DNA from: Prevotella sp. | Lineage (GTDB): Bacteria; Bacteroidota; Bacteroidia; Bacteroidales; Bacteroidaceae | Direction: 5' to 3' | Assembly: GCA_017478025.1 (NCBI GenBank) | Contig: JAFVGZ010000026.1 | Coordinates: 1-64,000, forward strand | Length of the DNA: 64,000 nucleotides | Shown here: positions 25,805 to 35,989 of the stretch, piece after piece | Layout: each line of letters starts with the position of its first letter | Position numbering within the stretch: the stretch's first letter is position 1 | Made by a program: the position numbers and the translations under genes | The notes under the pieces: model-generated | What the model was told of the DNA's origin: nothing | The model's database searches: none | Seen by the model: only the letters and a program-made list of their open reading frames with translations

Positions 25805-26488
25805 ATGATGAACATTACGAGCGATTTTCGCAAATATGCTACAAGCAAGCTTCACATGAGCGGCATGGCCCTCGACGATGTAGTGGCTGCACAGAACCAA
25901 TACCTCAACCCATATATCCTTGAGGAGCGCAGGCTGAACGTTACACAGATGGATGTGTTCTCACGCCTTATGATGGACCGCATCATCTTCCTGGGTACAG
26001 AGATCAATGACTATACCGCCAACACTATTCAGGCACAGCTGCTCTTCCTGGACTCTACAGACCCGGGCAAGGACATCTCCATTTATATCAACTCTCCTGG
26101 CGGCAGCGTGACAGCAGGACTGGGTATATATGACACTATGCAGTTTATCTCGTCTGACGTTGCTACCATCTGCACAGGCATGGCAGCATCGATGGGCGCA
26201 GTGCTGCTGGTGGCCGGACAGGAGGGAAAGCGTCAGGCTCTGCCCCACTCTCGCGTGATGATACACCAGCCTCTGGGCGGCGTGCAGGGACAGGCCAGCG
26301 ACATTGAGATTGAGGCTCGCGAAATACAGAAATTCAAGAAGGAACTTTATAACATTATCTCAAAGCACTCACATCAGCCATACGACAAGGTGTGGGCAGA
26401 CTCTGACCGCAACTACTGGATGACGGCTGAGGAGGCAAAGGACTATGGCATGATAGACCAGATACTCGAGAGAAAGGCAGAACAGTAA
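25805..26488 (+). CDS. clpP: ATP-dependent Clp protease proteolytic subunit
   Basis: Forms the 14-mer proteolytic barrel that partners ClpX. The 227 residues include a longer N-terminus than E. coli. Ser129 (GMAASMGA) and His154 (MIHQP) of the triad are present. At the third position, where ClpP normally reads D-R-D (catalytic second Asp), this protein has [13 protein letters not shown]: Asn203 replaces the usual Asp (codon AAC in CGC-AAC-TAC). clpX follows after 3 bases, then recQ. Confidence 0.96.
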   Translation: MMNITSDFRKYATSKLHMSGMALDDVVAAQNQYLNPYILEERRLNVTQMDVFSRLMMDRIIFLGTEINDYTANTIQAQLLFLDSTDPGKDISIYINSPGGSVTAGLGIYDTMQFISSDVATICTGMAASMGAVLLVAGQEGKRQALPHSRVMIHQPLGGVQGQASDIEIEAREIQKFKKELYNIISKHSHQPYDKVWADSDRNYWMTAEEAKDYGMIDQILERKAEQ

Positions 26489-26491
26489 GAA

Positions 26492-27724
26492 ATGGCAAGA
26501 AAGACAACACATTGCTGTAGTTTCTGCGGCAAGACAGAGAAAGAGGTGCGCCTGCTCATCACGGGCATCAACGGCTTTATCTGTGATGAATGCGTGGCAC
26601 AGGCCAACGAGATAATACGCACCGTCACCAATAGCAATGCCGGCAGCATGGATGGCAGCATCGCCTATGCGGCAGGCAAGAACAAGCCCATCCCCAAGCC
26701 ACAGGAGATAAAGGCCTATCTTGACCAGTATGTGATAGGCCAGGATGAGGCAAAGAGATTCCTCTCCGTGGCGGTGTATAACCACTATAAGCGTCTGTCA
26801 CAGGTGGATGACAATGACGGAGTGGAGATAGAGAAGTCAAACATCATCATGGTAGGCTCTACGGGTACGGGCAAGACACTGCTGGCACGCACCATAGCCC
26901 GCCAGCTCAATGTGCCGTTCACTATCGTGGATGCCACGGTGTTCACCGAGGCGGGCTACGTGGGCGAGGACGTGGAGAGCATCCTGTCACGACTGCTGCA
27001 GGTGGCCGACTATGACCTGGAGGCTACGCAGCGCGGCATCGTATTCATTGACGAAATAGACAAGATAGCCCGCAAGAGCGACAATCCGAGCATCACGCGC
27101 GACGTGAGCGGCGAGGGCGTGCAGCAGGGACTGCTGAAACTCCTTGAAGGCACCATGGTCAACGTGCCGCCAAAGGGAGGACGTAAGCACCCGGACCAGG
27201 ACTACATACACGTTGACACAAGGAATATCCTCTTCATCTGCGGCGGAGCATTCGACGGCATAGAGCAGAAGATTGCACAGAGAATGAACTCACACACCGT
27301 AGGATATAACAGCGTGCAGAACGTGAGACAGATAGACAAGCGCGACCTGATGAAGTATATTGTGCCGCAGGACCTGAAGTCCTTCGGACTCATACCCGAG
27401 ATAATAGGACGTCTGCCTGTGCTGACTCACCTGGAGCCGCTGGACCACGACGCTTTGCGACGCATACTGACAGAGCCTAAGAACAGTATCGTGAGACAGT
27501 ATATCAAGCTGTTCCGCATGGACAAGATAGAACTGACCTTCACCACCGAGGCGCTGAACTTTATCGTTGACAAAGCCGTAGAATACAAACTCGGAGCCCG
27601 CGGACTGAGATCCATCGTTGAAAACATCATGACAGATGCCATGTTTGAGGCTCCATCCAAGAATATCTCACGCTTTGAAGTAACAAAAGAATATGCCGAG
27701 CAACAACTTGCTAAAACCGCTTAA
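26492..27724 (+). CDS. clpX: ATP-dependent Clp protease ATP-binding subunit ClpX
   Basis: AAA+ unfoldase feeding ClpP. 410 residues: an N-terminal C4 zinc-binding dimer domain (Cys9, Cys12, Cys31, Cys34), Walker A GSTGTGKT (122-129), Walker B region FIDEIDKIA, a pore loop region GYVGEDVE, sensor motifs and a C-terminal lid with ARGLRSI. The IGF-type ClpP-docking loop should lie around VGYNSVQNV but I cannot identify a clear IGF. The gene overlaps recQ by 32 bases. Confidence 0.97.
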   Translation: MARKTTHCCSFCGKTEKEVRLLITGINGFICDECVAQANEIIRTVTNSNAGSMDGSIAYAAGKNKPIPKPQEIKAYLDQYVIGQDEAKRFLSVAVYNHYKRLSQVDDNDGVEIEKSNIIMVGSTGTGKTLLARTIARQLNVPFTIVDATVFTEAGYVGEDVESILSRLLQVADYDLEATQRGIVFIDEIDKIARKSDNPSITRDVSGEGVQQGLLKLLEGTMVNVPPKGGRKHPDQDYIHVDTRNILFICGGAFDGIEQKIAQRMNSHTVGYNSVQNVRQIDKRDLMKYIVPQDLKSFGLIPEIIGRLPVLTHLEPLDHDALRRILTEPKNSIVRQYIKLFRMDKIELTFTTEALNFIVDKAVEYKLGARGLRSIVENIMTDAMFEAPSKNISRFEVTKEYAEQQLAKTA

Positions 27725-29858
27725 ACACTACTTCGGCTTCGACTCTTTCAAGGGGAGGCAGGAGGAGGTCATCAGGCACTTGCTTGATGGCAACGACTGC
27801 TTTGTACTGATGCCGACAGGTGGCGGCAAGTCGTTGTGCTATCAGCTGCCTTCGCTCATCATGCCGGGCACGGCGATAGTGATTTCGCCGCTGATTGCAC
27901 TGATGAAGAACCAGGTGGATGTAATCAACGGCATCAGCGAGCACAACGGCGTGGCACACTGTCTGAACTCGTCCATGAACCGCGGGGCGATAGACCAGGT
28001 GAAAAACGACATCAAGGCAGGCATCACAAAGCTGCTTTACATGGCTCCCGAATCGCTGCAGAAGGAAGAGTACATCAACTTCCTGAAGACCGTCAAGGTG
28101 TCATTCTTTGCCGTTGACGAAGCACATTGCATCTCTGAGTGGGGACACGACTTCAGACCCGAGTACCGCCGCATACGTCCCATAGTGAACACCATAGGAC
28201 GGGCACCCATCATAGCACTCACCGCCACGGCGACGGAGAAGGTGCGTACCGACATAAAGAAGAACCTCGACATCAGCGACTGTAAGGACTTCATGAGCTC
28301 CTTCAACCGCCCGAGTCTGTACTACGAGGTACGCTCAAAATCAGCAGACATCGACAAACAGATAATCCGCTTCATCAAGCAACATCCGGGCAAGAGCGGC
28401 ATCGTCTATTGCCTGTCACGCAAGAAGGTAGAGGAACTGGCAGAGGTATTGGTGGCCAACGACATAAAGGCGGCTGCCTATCATGCAGGCCTTGACAACG
28501 CCGTAAGAAACCAGACGCAGGACGATTTCCTCATGGAGCGCATAGATGTCATCTGCGCCACGATAGCCTTCGGAATGGGCATCGACAAGCCTGATGTGCG
28601 CTTTGTCATACACTATGACATACCGAAATCCCTGGAGGGATACTATCAAGAGACGGGTCGCGCAGGACGTGACGGCGGAGAGGGTATCTGCATAGCGTTC
28701 TATTCGCAGAAAGACCTGCAGAAACTCGAAAAGTTCATGGACAACAAGAGCGTCGTAGAGCAGGACATCGGCAAGTTGCTGCTGCAAGAGACAGCAGCAT
28801 ACGCAGAGTCATCCATCTGTCGCCGCAAGATGCTGCTGAAGTATTTCGGCGAGGATTACCCCTACGACAACTGTAACAACTGCGACAACTGTAAGCACCC
28901 GAAGAAGCGGATAGAAGCCACAGAAGGATTGGAGCACGTCATGCGCGCGGTGATGACACTCAAGGAGGCTTTCAAGGTGAACTACGTCATAGACTTCGTA
29001 AAGGGACGCAAGACAGACGATATAGAGTCGCACAAGCATCACCAGCTGGATAACTTCGGTTGCGGCAAGGGGCTGAACGACAAGCTGTGGAACCCGATAG
29101 TGCGCGAAGCCATCATAGAAGGATACCTGCGCAAGGACATCGAGAGCTTTGGAAACCTGAAGGTGACAGAGGCCGGAAGGAAGTGGCTGGATGACCCGAC
29201 GCAGTTCTACGTCACAGAAGACAACACCTTTACCGAAGACATAGAGAGCACTCCCGCCAGCGGAGCACTGGACCCCACACTCTTTGCCATGCTCAAGGGG
29301 CTGCGGCGTACAGAGGCCGAGAAGCACGGCGTGCAGCCATACATCGTGTTCCAGGAACCGTCGTTGGAACAGATGGCGACCATGTATCCCACCACACTAC
29401 AGGAACTGACAAACATACAGGGCGTGGGACAGGGAAAGGCAAAGCGATACGGACAGCCGTTCTGCGACCTTATCAAGAAGTATTGCGAGGAGAATGAAAT
29501 CATAAGGCCTCAGGACCTGCGCGTCAAGAGCGTAGCGAAGAACTCCATGCAGAAGCTCAAGATAGTGCAGTGCATAGACCGCAAGATGCCGCTCAATGAG
29601 ATCTGCTCATCACTGGGAATAAAGTATGCGGAACTGCTCAGCGAGCTGGAGGCCATCGTATATAGCGGCACACGCCTCGACATAAGCTATTATGTGGAGG
29701 ACATCATGGACGAGGATCAGATAGATGACATCTACGGCTATTTCTCAGAAGCCGACAGCGACAGCCTCGATGAGGCCATAGCCGAATTTGGCGGCGACTA
29801 TAGCGATGATGACATACGACTCATAAGAATATTATATATCTCAGAAAACGCTAACTAA
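27693..29858 (+). CDS. recQ: ATP-dependent DNA helicase RecQ
   Basis: 3'-5' helicase for recombinational repair and fork restart. 721 residues: Walker A PTGGGKS (41-47), DEAH (142-145, [15 protein letters not shown]), [28 protein letters not shown], then the RecQ zinc domain ([15 protein letters not shown]...CNNCDNC), a winged helix, and an HRDC-like domain (about 520-600, with [19 protein letters not shown]). The start codon is inside clpX in another frame. The clpP-clpX-recQ order is the one known from Bacteroides. Confidence 0.96.
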   Translation: MPSNNLLKPLKHYFGFDSFKGRQEEVIRHLLDGNDCFVLMPTGGGKSLCYQLPSLIMPGTAIVISPLIALMKNQVDVINGISEHNGVAHCLNSSMNRGAIDQVKNDIKAGITKLLYMAPESLQKEEYINFLKTVKVSFFAVDEAHCISEWGHDFRPEYRRIRPIVNTIGRAPIIALTATATEKVRTDIKKNLDISDCKDFMSSFNRPSLYYEVRSKSADIDKQIIRFIKQHPGKSGIVYCLSRKKVEELAEVLVANDIKAAAYHAGLDNAVRNQTQDDFLMERIDVICATIAFGMGIDKPDVRFVIHYDIPKSLEGYYQETGRAGRDGGEGICIAFYSQKDLQKLEKFMDNKSVVEQDIGKLLLQETAAYAESSICRRKMLLKYFGEDYPYDNCNNCDNCKHPKKRIEATEGLEHVMRAVMTLKEAFKVNYVIDFVKGRKTDDIESHKHHQLDNFGCGKGLNDKLWNPIVREAIIEGYLRKDIESFGNLKVTEAGRKWLDDPTQFYVTEDNTFTEDIESTPASGALDPTLFAMLKGLRRTEAEKHGVQPYIVFQEPSLEQMATMYPTTLQELTNIQGVGQGKAKRYGQPFCDLIKKYCEENEIIRPQDLRVKSVAKNSMQKLKIVQCIDRKMPLNEICSSLGIKYAELLSELEAIVYSGTRLDISYYVEDIMDEDQIDDIYGYFSEADSDSLDEAIAEFGGDYSDDDIRLIRILYISENAN

Positions 29859-29873
29859 CAACACTTTATCTCT

Positions 29874-32798
29874 GTGATAAACGACACCGTAATATCTGCC
29901 CTTTCCAACCTTTTTGCGCTCTTTTGCTCAAAAAGCGAGATAGACGAGAAACATTCGGCGAAAATGCTTGACCTCTATCTCGGGCGACACTTTGGCATCA
30001 GGAACAAAGAAGAGTACATCAACATCTTCCACGACCTGATGGAGCTCTATCGCGAAATGCCGGAGCTGAACACCGATGAGATTGTTGACGACATCTGCAA
30101 GCGCCTCAAGACCGAGTTGCTGCACGAGGAAGGAGCAATGGTTCTCCTGCGTCTCATGGAGTTCTGCTGCTCACAGTCGCCCGAGGAGTTCAGTCCTGAA
30201 TCGCCCATTTTCATACGCTCAGCCAAGAATCTTGGCATAAGCAAGGGCACATACCATATCTTTGCCGACTTCGTACAGGAGAGGGAGACGAGCAAGGTTA
30301 AGCTGACACACTTTGAGGGATATGAGGCACCAATCAAAACATTGTGGCTTGACGAGTTCAACCTAATGATCTTCTCCTATAATGGAAAAGACTGTGGCAG
30401 GATAGTCTTCAACGATGTCCCCATTGTCAAAGGCATGTACCAGACATGGGACACCTCCGGCGTGCTGCGCAATCACAAGGGCAACCCTATTTACTACTCC
30501 ATGATTATGGAGCAGTATCACACACGCCAGTCAAAGGGGGATATACTCTTTTCAGGCCGGGACATCAACTTCCGCTTCCCTAACTCTGACAACGGCATGC
30601 ACAATTTCTCCTTCGACATCCACGGAGGAGAGCTGATAGCCATCATGGGAGGCTCTGGTGCAGGCAAGACGACACTCGTCTCCATACTCAATGGCTCCAT
30701 TAAGCCACAGAGCGGCAGCATTACCATCAACGGTCACGACATCAGCGAGCCGCAGGCAAAAGCGCTCATCGGCTTCGTGCCGCAGGACGATCTGCTCGTT
30801 GAAGAACTTACCGTATATCAAAACCTTTACTACACTGCCCGTCTCTGCTTCGACGGCATGAGCGAGGAAGAGATAGACAGCCGCGTCATAAAGACCCTGA
30901 AAGACCTGGGACTGGAACAGGCGAAAGACCTGAAAGTCGGCTCTCCTATAAACAAATTCATCTCCGGCGGTCAGCGTAAGCGCCTCAACATCGCCCTTGA
31001 GCTTATACGTGAGCCGGCAGTACTTTTCCTTGATGAGCCCACATCGGGACTGTCATCATCCGACACAGAGAAAGTAATCCTTCTGCTGAAGGAGCAGACC
31101 TATCACGGACGTCTCGTCGTTACCAACATACACCAGCCCTCGAGCGATGTTTACAAGCTCTTTGACCGACTGTGGCTGCTTGACAGAGGAGGCTACCCCG
31201 TCTATGACGGCAACCCCATTGAAGCCATAACATACTTCAAGAGCGCCGCAAACTATGCCGACGCAGACACCAGCACCTGCCCCACATGCGGCAACGTCAA
31301 CCCCGAGGTCGTGCTAAATATCATCGAGGAGAAAGCCCTCGACTCACGAGGCAGGCTCTCCGACGAGCGCAAGGTGTCGCCACAACAGTGGCATGAGATG
31401 TACCTGAGCCAGCGCACCGTCAAAGACGACGTACCCAAGCCCAAAGACATACCGCAGACACAGCAGCGCAAGCCATCGTCGCTGAAGCAATGGTGGATAT
31501 TCATGCGACGCACCGTGATGACCAAAATCACCAATACCCAGTATCTGGCCATCACCCTGTTGGAAGCGCCGCTGCTCGCGGGAGTATGCGCACTCCTCAC
31601 ACACTACGCACCGGCAGGAGAGGAGTACTGCCTGATGAACAACAAGAACCTCGTATCATACCTCTTCATGGCCATCATAGTGGCTACATTCATCGGTATG
31701 TCGGGGTCTGCAGAAGAAATAATACGAGACAGGGCCCTGCTCAAACGAGAGAAGTTCCTGCAACTGTCATACAACAGTTACCTGTGGTCAAAGATAGCCC
31801 TCACCGCACTGGTCAGCATACTGCAGACATTCCTCTTTATCCTGGTAGGCAATTTCGTGATGGACATCAGCGACGGGTTCTTCACCTGGTGGCTAATCAT
31901 GACCATCACGGCAATACTGGCGGGACTCACGGGACTGTTTCTGTCACAGCGGCTCAACTCCGTAGTGGCAATCTATATCACCATCCCTATACTGCTCATA
32001 CCGCAGATACTGCTGTGCGGACTCGTGGTAAGCTTCAGCGACCTCACCCCCAACAGTACCACAGGCAACGTACCTGTCATAGGCAACGTCATACCGTCAC
32101 GATGGGCATACGAAGCACTTGCCGTATCGACATATACCGACAACGAATATGAGCGGGACTATTTTGACTTGGATAGGGAGAAATTTGAGACGCAATACTA
32201 TCGCCTCGGCTTCATCGACCAACTGCAAAGCGCTGCCGAGACAATAGAGGACCGCCGCAAGCGCGGAGAGGAGGCAGACCCGAAATACATGCAGCTGCTA
32301 CAAACAGAGCTGCCGTTTATCGCCAAAATCTGCGACCTCAAGCCCTATAGCGGGAAATATGACTATGCCTCACTCCACGAATACCTCAACAACTGCGAGA
32401 AGGTCATGATGCAACGGGGCAACATTGCCACGCTCAATGCAGACCGCCAGCGCAGCAAATGGGTGGAACAGGTGGGACGTGACAGCATGCAGCACATCAA
32501 GCGCCACCACAGCAACCTGCAACTGGAGACACAGCTGGCAGGACATGACGCAAAGGAACTGTGCAGAGTCGTTGACGGACACATCGTTCCGTCGGCAGGA
32601 TTTGTCTATATCACACCGCGCAGCACCAACGGCGGGGCACCATTCTATAGCAGCATAAAGCGCATAGGATCACTCAACATCCCAACGCTGTGGTTCAACA
32701 TTTCCGTGCTCCTTATAATGTGTATCCTCACCATTATATGCCTCAGCCCCAAGCCTTCACTGCCCAAAATCCTGTCTTTCAATAGAAAAAAAGGCTGA
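29874..32798 (+). CDS. Fused ABC transporter (ABCG/White-like) with an N-terminal TerB-like domain
   Basis: 974 residues in one chain. Residues 1-130 are helical and resemble a TerB-like domain (LSNLFALFCSKSEIDEKHS). A small all-beta region follows, then an ATPase: Walker A GGSGAGKTT (about 259-267), signature SGGQRKRLNIAL (about 363), LFLDEPTSGLSSSD, H-loop NIHQPSS, as in the ABCG/White subfamily. A CPTCGN motif lies near 467. The C-terminal half has about six membrane segments (ABC-2 type) with a large extracytoplasmic insert before the last. The exported substrate is unknown. The start is GTG, 15 bases after recQ. Confidence 0.85.
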   Translation: MINDTVISALSNLFALFCSKSEIDEKHSAKMLDLYLGRHFGIRNKEEYINIFHDLMELYREMPELNTDEIVDDICKRLKTELLHEEGAMVLLRLMEFCCSQSPEEFSPESPIFIRSAKNLGISKGTYHIFADFVQERETSKVKLTHFEGYEAPIKTLWLDEFNLMIFSYNGKDCGRIVFNDVPIVKGMYQTWDTSGVLRNHKGNPIYYSMIMEQYHTRQSKGDILFSGRDINFRFPNSDNGMHNFSFDIHGGELIAIMGGSGAGKTTLVSILNGSIKPQSGSITINGHDISEPQAKALIGFVPQDDLLVEELTVYQNLYYTARLCFDGMSEEEIDSRVIKTLKDLGLEQAKDLKVGSPINKFISGGQRKRLNIALELIREPAVLFLDEPTSGLSSSDTEKVILLLKEQTYHGRLVVTNIHQPSSDVYKLFDRLWLLDRGGYPVYDGNPIEAITYFKSAANYADADTSTCPTCGNVNPEVVLNIIEEKALDSRGRLSDERKVSPQQWHEMYLSQRTVKDDVPKPKDIPQTQQRKPSSLKQWWIFMRRTVMTKITNTQYLAITLLEAPLLAGVCALLTHYAPAGEEYCLMNNKNLVSYLFMAIIVATFIGMSGSAEEIIRDRALLKREKFLQLSYNSYLWSKIALTALVSILQTFLFILVGNFVMDISDGFFTWWLIMTITAILAGLTGLFLSQRLNSVVAIYITIPILLIPQILLCGLVVSFSDLTPNSTTGNVPVIGNVIPSRWAYEALAVSTYTDNEYERDYFDLDREKFETQYYRLGFIDQLQSAAETIEDRRKRGEEADPKYMQLLQTELPFIAKICDLKPYSGKYDYASLHEYLNNCEKVMMQRGNIATLNADRQRSKWVEQVGRDSMQHIKRHHSNLQLETQLAGHDAKELCRVVDGHIVPSAGFVYITPRSTNGGAPFYSSIKRIGSLNIPTLWFNISVLLIMCILTIICLSPKPSLPKILSFNRKKG

Positions 32799-32846
32799 AC
32801 ACACACAATTTTGGTGTAAAAGTTTCGCCGTTAACAAGTTTTTTCG

Positions 32847-32855
32847 TAACTTTGC
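32847..32855 (+). promoter_or_regulatory. mdh -7 promoter element TAACTTTGC
   Basis: Consensus match about 50 bases before the mdh ATG at 32904. Confidence 0.65.
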
Positions 32856-32903
32856 ACGCGATATATAAAAAGTAAAAATAATAAAACAAACAAATATTAA
32901 CCT

Positions 32904-33896
32904 ATGAAATTTGTCACAAACGAGAAACTTCTCATTGTAGGAGCCGGTGGTATGATCGGTTCTAACATGGTACAGTCAGCCCTCATGCTTGGTCTGACAC
33001 CTAACATCTGCCTTTACGACATCATAGAGAATAGCGTACACGGTGTAGCAGAAGAAATGGCTCACTGTGCCTTCCCTGGTGCCAATATCAGTTGGACCAC
33101 AAACCCTGCAGAGGCCTTCACCGGAGCGAAATACATCGTATCCTCTGGCGGTGCACCCCGCAAAGAGGGTATGACACGTGAAGACCTGCTGAAAGGCAAC
33201 TGCGAAATCGCGGCACAGTTCGGTGACTACATTAAGCAGTATTGCCCAGACGTGAAGCACGTCGTAGTAATCTTCAACCCAGCAGACGTCACAGCACTCA
33301 CTGCCCTCATACACTCAGGCCTGAAGCCTAACCAGATGACCTCACTCGCAGCCCTCGACTCTACACGTCTTCAGGAGCAGCTTGCAAACGAGTTCGGCGT
33401 TCAGCAGGACAAGGTGACCGGAGCGCACACTTATGGTGGCCACGGCGAGCAGATGGCAGTCTTTGCTTCACAGGTGAAGATTGACGGCAAGCCACTCTCT
33501 GACTTCACTATCGCTCCAGAGCGTTGGGAGGAAATCAAGCACATGACCATCCAGGGAGGCTCTAACATCATCAAGCTCCGTGGACGCTCCTCATTCCAGA
33601 GCCCTGCATACCAGGCCATTAAGATGATTGAGGGCGCAATGGGCGGCGAGCCATTCACACTCCCAGCAGGATGCTACGTAAACTGCGACAAGTGTGGATT
33701 CAAGAATGTCATGATGGCTATGCCTACAACAATCGACACTACCGGCGTACACTACACTGCACCTGTAGGAACAGAGGAAGAGATGGCAGCCCTGCAGTCA
33801 TCATACGAGCACTTGCAGAAGATGCGCGATGAGCTCGTCACTCTCGGCATCATCCCAGAAATAAGCAAGTGGGGCGAAATGAACGCAAACCTATAA
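32904..33896 (+). CDS. mdh: Malate dehydrogenase
   Basis: NAD-dependent malate/oxaloacetate interconversion; in Bacteroidales it supports the reductive fumarate branch that makes succinate and propionate. 330 residues with the Rossmann loop VGAGGMIGSN, the substrate arginines in SGGAPRKEGMTREDLL, NPADVTALTAL, and the catalytic His motif TYGGHGEQM. It has its own promoter. The downstream lipoprotein gene is 39 bases away and may be cotranscribed. Confidence 0.94.
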   Translation: MKFVTNEKLLIVGAGGMIGSNMVQSALMLGLTPNICLYDIIENSVHGVAEEMAHCAFPGANISWTTNPAEAFTGAKYIVSSGGAPRKEGMTREDLLKGNCEIAAQFGDYIKQYCPDVKHVVVIFNPADVTALTALIHSGLKPNQMTSLAALDSTRLQEQLANEFGVQQDKVTGAHTYGGHGEQMAVFASQVKIDGKPLSDFTIAPERWEEIKHMTIQGGSNIIKLRGRSSFQSPAYQAIKMIEGAMGGEPFTLPAGCYVNCDKCGFKNVMMAMPTTIDTTGVHYTAPVGTEEEMAALQSSYEHLQKMRDELVTLGIIPEISKWGEMNANL

Positions 33897-33935
33897 AAAA
33901 AGTCACTAATAACTCTCAAAACAAACAAAACCACT

Positions 33936-34724
33936 ATGAAAAGAATTTCATTCCTATTCGCTGCCGCCATCGCCCTCGTATTGGCATCATGCGGTGGCAA
34001 GACAGCCGGAGAACAGAACGACAGCGACTCCGTATCTTTTGAGCAGTCTCAGATTGAAGAGAAAATCATGATGGAGCTCGACTCTGTTGCCGACGAATGG
34101 AACAAGCTTGCACCCGTTGAGGGAGTGCTCTCCAACGGCAAGATACAGCTCTCTGAAGAAGAGATTAAGGTAAAGCCTGACTATCTCCTTGACCTCGCGC
34201 AGATAGAGAATCTCTCACTTCTCTCACAGAAGTACCGCGCAATCGGTATGCTCTCCGTTGACAAGAAGGTTGCTGAGCTCTACAAGATGGATGTTGACGC
34301 ATACAAGGCAACAATCGCAAAGCTCGCTACCGATGTTAATGACCCAGCCATCAACATCAAGGACAACGGCACCGCAGACGACATAAAGGCATTCTATTCT
34401 GCAGAGCGTGAGAACGGTCGCATCAACCTCTTCTGGGAAGCCAGCGCTGCTGCTATCGTAGAGAACCTCTATGTTATCTCTCAGAACATTGACAAGTTCC
34501 TGCCAGCATTCGATGATCAGGCTGCATCTGACTTCACATACCACATCGCTCTGCTCAAGCTCTCTCTTGATGACCTCGCAACATACGACAACAACATCAA
34601 GGCACTTGACGAGCTCCTGGCTCCTCTGAACGAGCTCAACGCTATCTCTGTTGACCAGTTCCGTGAGCAGCTCAACAAGATGAAGCCTCAGATTGAGGCA
34701 GCACGTGCAGAGCTCCTGAAGTAA
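33936..34724 (+). CDS. Lipoprotein of unknown function
   Basis: 262 residues with a lipoprotein signal peptide ending at LASC (Cys20). The mature part is almost entirely predicted helix and strongly acidic, rich in Leu/Ala/Glu, with a C-terminal amphipathic stretch (VDQFREQLNKMKPQIEAARAELLK). I do not recognise a family. A terminator-like hairpin follows at 34811. Confidence 0.75.
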   Translation: MKRISFLFAAAIALVLASCGGKTAGEQNDSDSVSFEQSQIEEKIMMELDSVADEWNKLAPVEGVLSNGKIQLSEEEIKVKPDYLLDLAQIENLSLLSQKYRAIGMLSVDKKVAELYKMDVDAYKATIAKLATDVNDPAINIKDNGTADDIKAFYSAERENGRINLFWEASAAAIVENLYVISQNIDKFLPAFDDQAASDFTYHIALLKLSLDDLATYDNNIKALDELLAPLNELNAISVDQFREQLNKMKPQIEAARAELLK

Positions 34725-34810
34725 TCTGCCACTCCTCGCAATGGGTGGGGGCTATTGACTCCCATCTCTCAATCTTATTTTAAGGACACATATACTAACA
34801 CCCAATAAAT

Positions 34811-34846
34811 ATGAGGCGACGCAACACACGCGCCGCCTCATTTTTC
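34811..34846 (+). terminator. Hairpin terminator overlapping the predicted start of the WecA-like gene
   Basis: ATGAGGCG (34811-34818) pairs with CGCCTCAT (34834-34841), extended by CGC/GCG across one mismatch, and TTTT follows. It looks like a textbook terminator for the upstream lipoprotein gene, yet the ATG of the next frame is its first codon. Confidence 0.7.
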
Positions 34847-35989
34847 GCACTCGTGGACATCATCATTCTATCCACCATAATATTGTCTTTCATTCTCGGG
34901 CTTGTAACCATTCCACGTATCGTGCACCTCTCACATCAGTTGCACCTCTACGACCAGCCTGACAAGCGAAAGATACACTGCCTCCCCATCCCAAGACTGG
35001 GAGGAGTAGCCTTTCTGCCTATTGTCATCGTCACTATGTCGCTCATTCTCGTCATACTGCTGAGACTTCAGGCTGACAGCTACCTACTGTGGAACTCTGC
35101 CGTCATACAACACTTCCTCGCATTCCTCGCAGGAAGCGTCATGCTGTACAGCATCGGTCTTTATGATGACGTCCATGGCGTCAGCTACAAAAAGAAGTTC
35201 CTCCTACAGATCCTCGCAGCAACACTCCTATGCGTCAGCGGACTCTGGGTTGCAGACTTCTCATACGTCTTCTTCATACGCGAAGTGCCCTGGTGGGTAG
35301 GAATGCCCGCTACAGTCCTTGCAGTCGTGTATGTCACCAACGCCATCAACCTCATCGATGGCATCGATGGGCTTGCTGCAGGACTGGCCATCATTGCGCT
35401 TATAGTCATAGCAGCCCTCAACATCTACCTCGGACACCTCGCCTGGGCCATGATTGCCACTGCAACACTCGGGGTATTGTGCGCTTTCTTCTACTTCAAT
35501 GTCTTCGGCAAGCGCGACAAGACATTCATGGGCGATGCAGGCAGCCTCACACTGGGCTACACACTCGCATTCCTCATACTGCACTTCTGGCAGAGAGACC
35601 CTGTATGGAACCGACACATACACAACGTGGGCATCATAGCACTCAGCACACTCATCATACCTATGTTCGATGTTGTAAGAGTTATGATGAGCCGCTTGCG
35701 CGACAAGCGTGACCCTTTCCTGCCCGACAAAAACCACATACACCATAAGTTGCTGCGCACAGGCATGAGCCCAACATGGGTGATGATAACCCTGCTATGC
35801 CTCTCGTCAGCATTTATCTTTATCAACTACCTCACAGCATCATATCTCTCACAGACACTTATGATTATATTCGACATTCTCGGCTTCTGCCTCATGCACA
35901 TGATTATAAACGCCTTTATCTGGAGAAGAGAGAGAGCCACAGGCATTGAATGGGATCGCATCATGCAATCCCCATCCCAACAGTCATGA
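34811..35989 (+). CDS. MraY/WecA-family undecaprenyl-phosphate glycosyl-1-phosphate transferase
   Basis: Polytopic membrane enzyme that starts surface glycan synthesis by moving a sugar-1-phosphate from a UDP-sugar to undecaprenyl phosphate. It has about 10 membrane segments and the family motifs GLYDDVHG, NAINLIDGIDGLAAG, FMGDAGSLTLGY and DKNHIHHKLL (HxHH loop), closer to WecA/TagO than MraY. The frame from ATG 34811 gives 392 residues, but that ATG is the first base of a terminator-like stem; GTG at 34853, just before the first membrane helix, is an alternative start. The stop overlaps the mnmA start by 4 bases. Confidence 0.88.
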   Translation: MRRRNTRAASFFALVDIIILSTIILSFILGLVTIPRIVHLSHQLHLYDQPDKRKIHCLPIPRLGGVAFLPIVIVTMSLILVILLRLQADSYLLWNSAVIQHFLAFLAGSVMLYSIGLYDDVHGVSYKKKFLLQILAATLLCVSGLWVADFSYVFFIREVPWWVGMPATVLAVVYVTNAINLIDGIDGLAAGLAIIALIVIAALNIYLGHLAWAMIATATLGVLCAFFYFNVFGKRDKTFMGDAGSLTLGYTLAFLILHFWQRDPVWNRHIHNVGIIALSTLIIPMFDVVRVMMSRLRDKRDPFLPDKNHIHHKLLRTGMSPTWVMITLLCLSSAFIFINYLTASYLSQTLMIIFDILGFCLMHMIINAFIWRRERATGIEWDRIMQSPSQQS

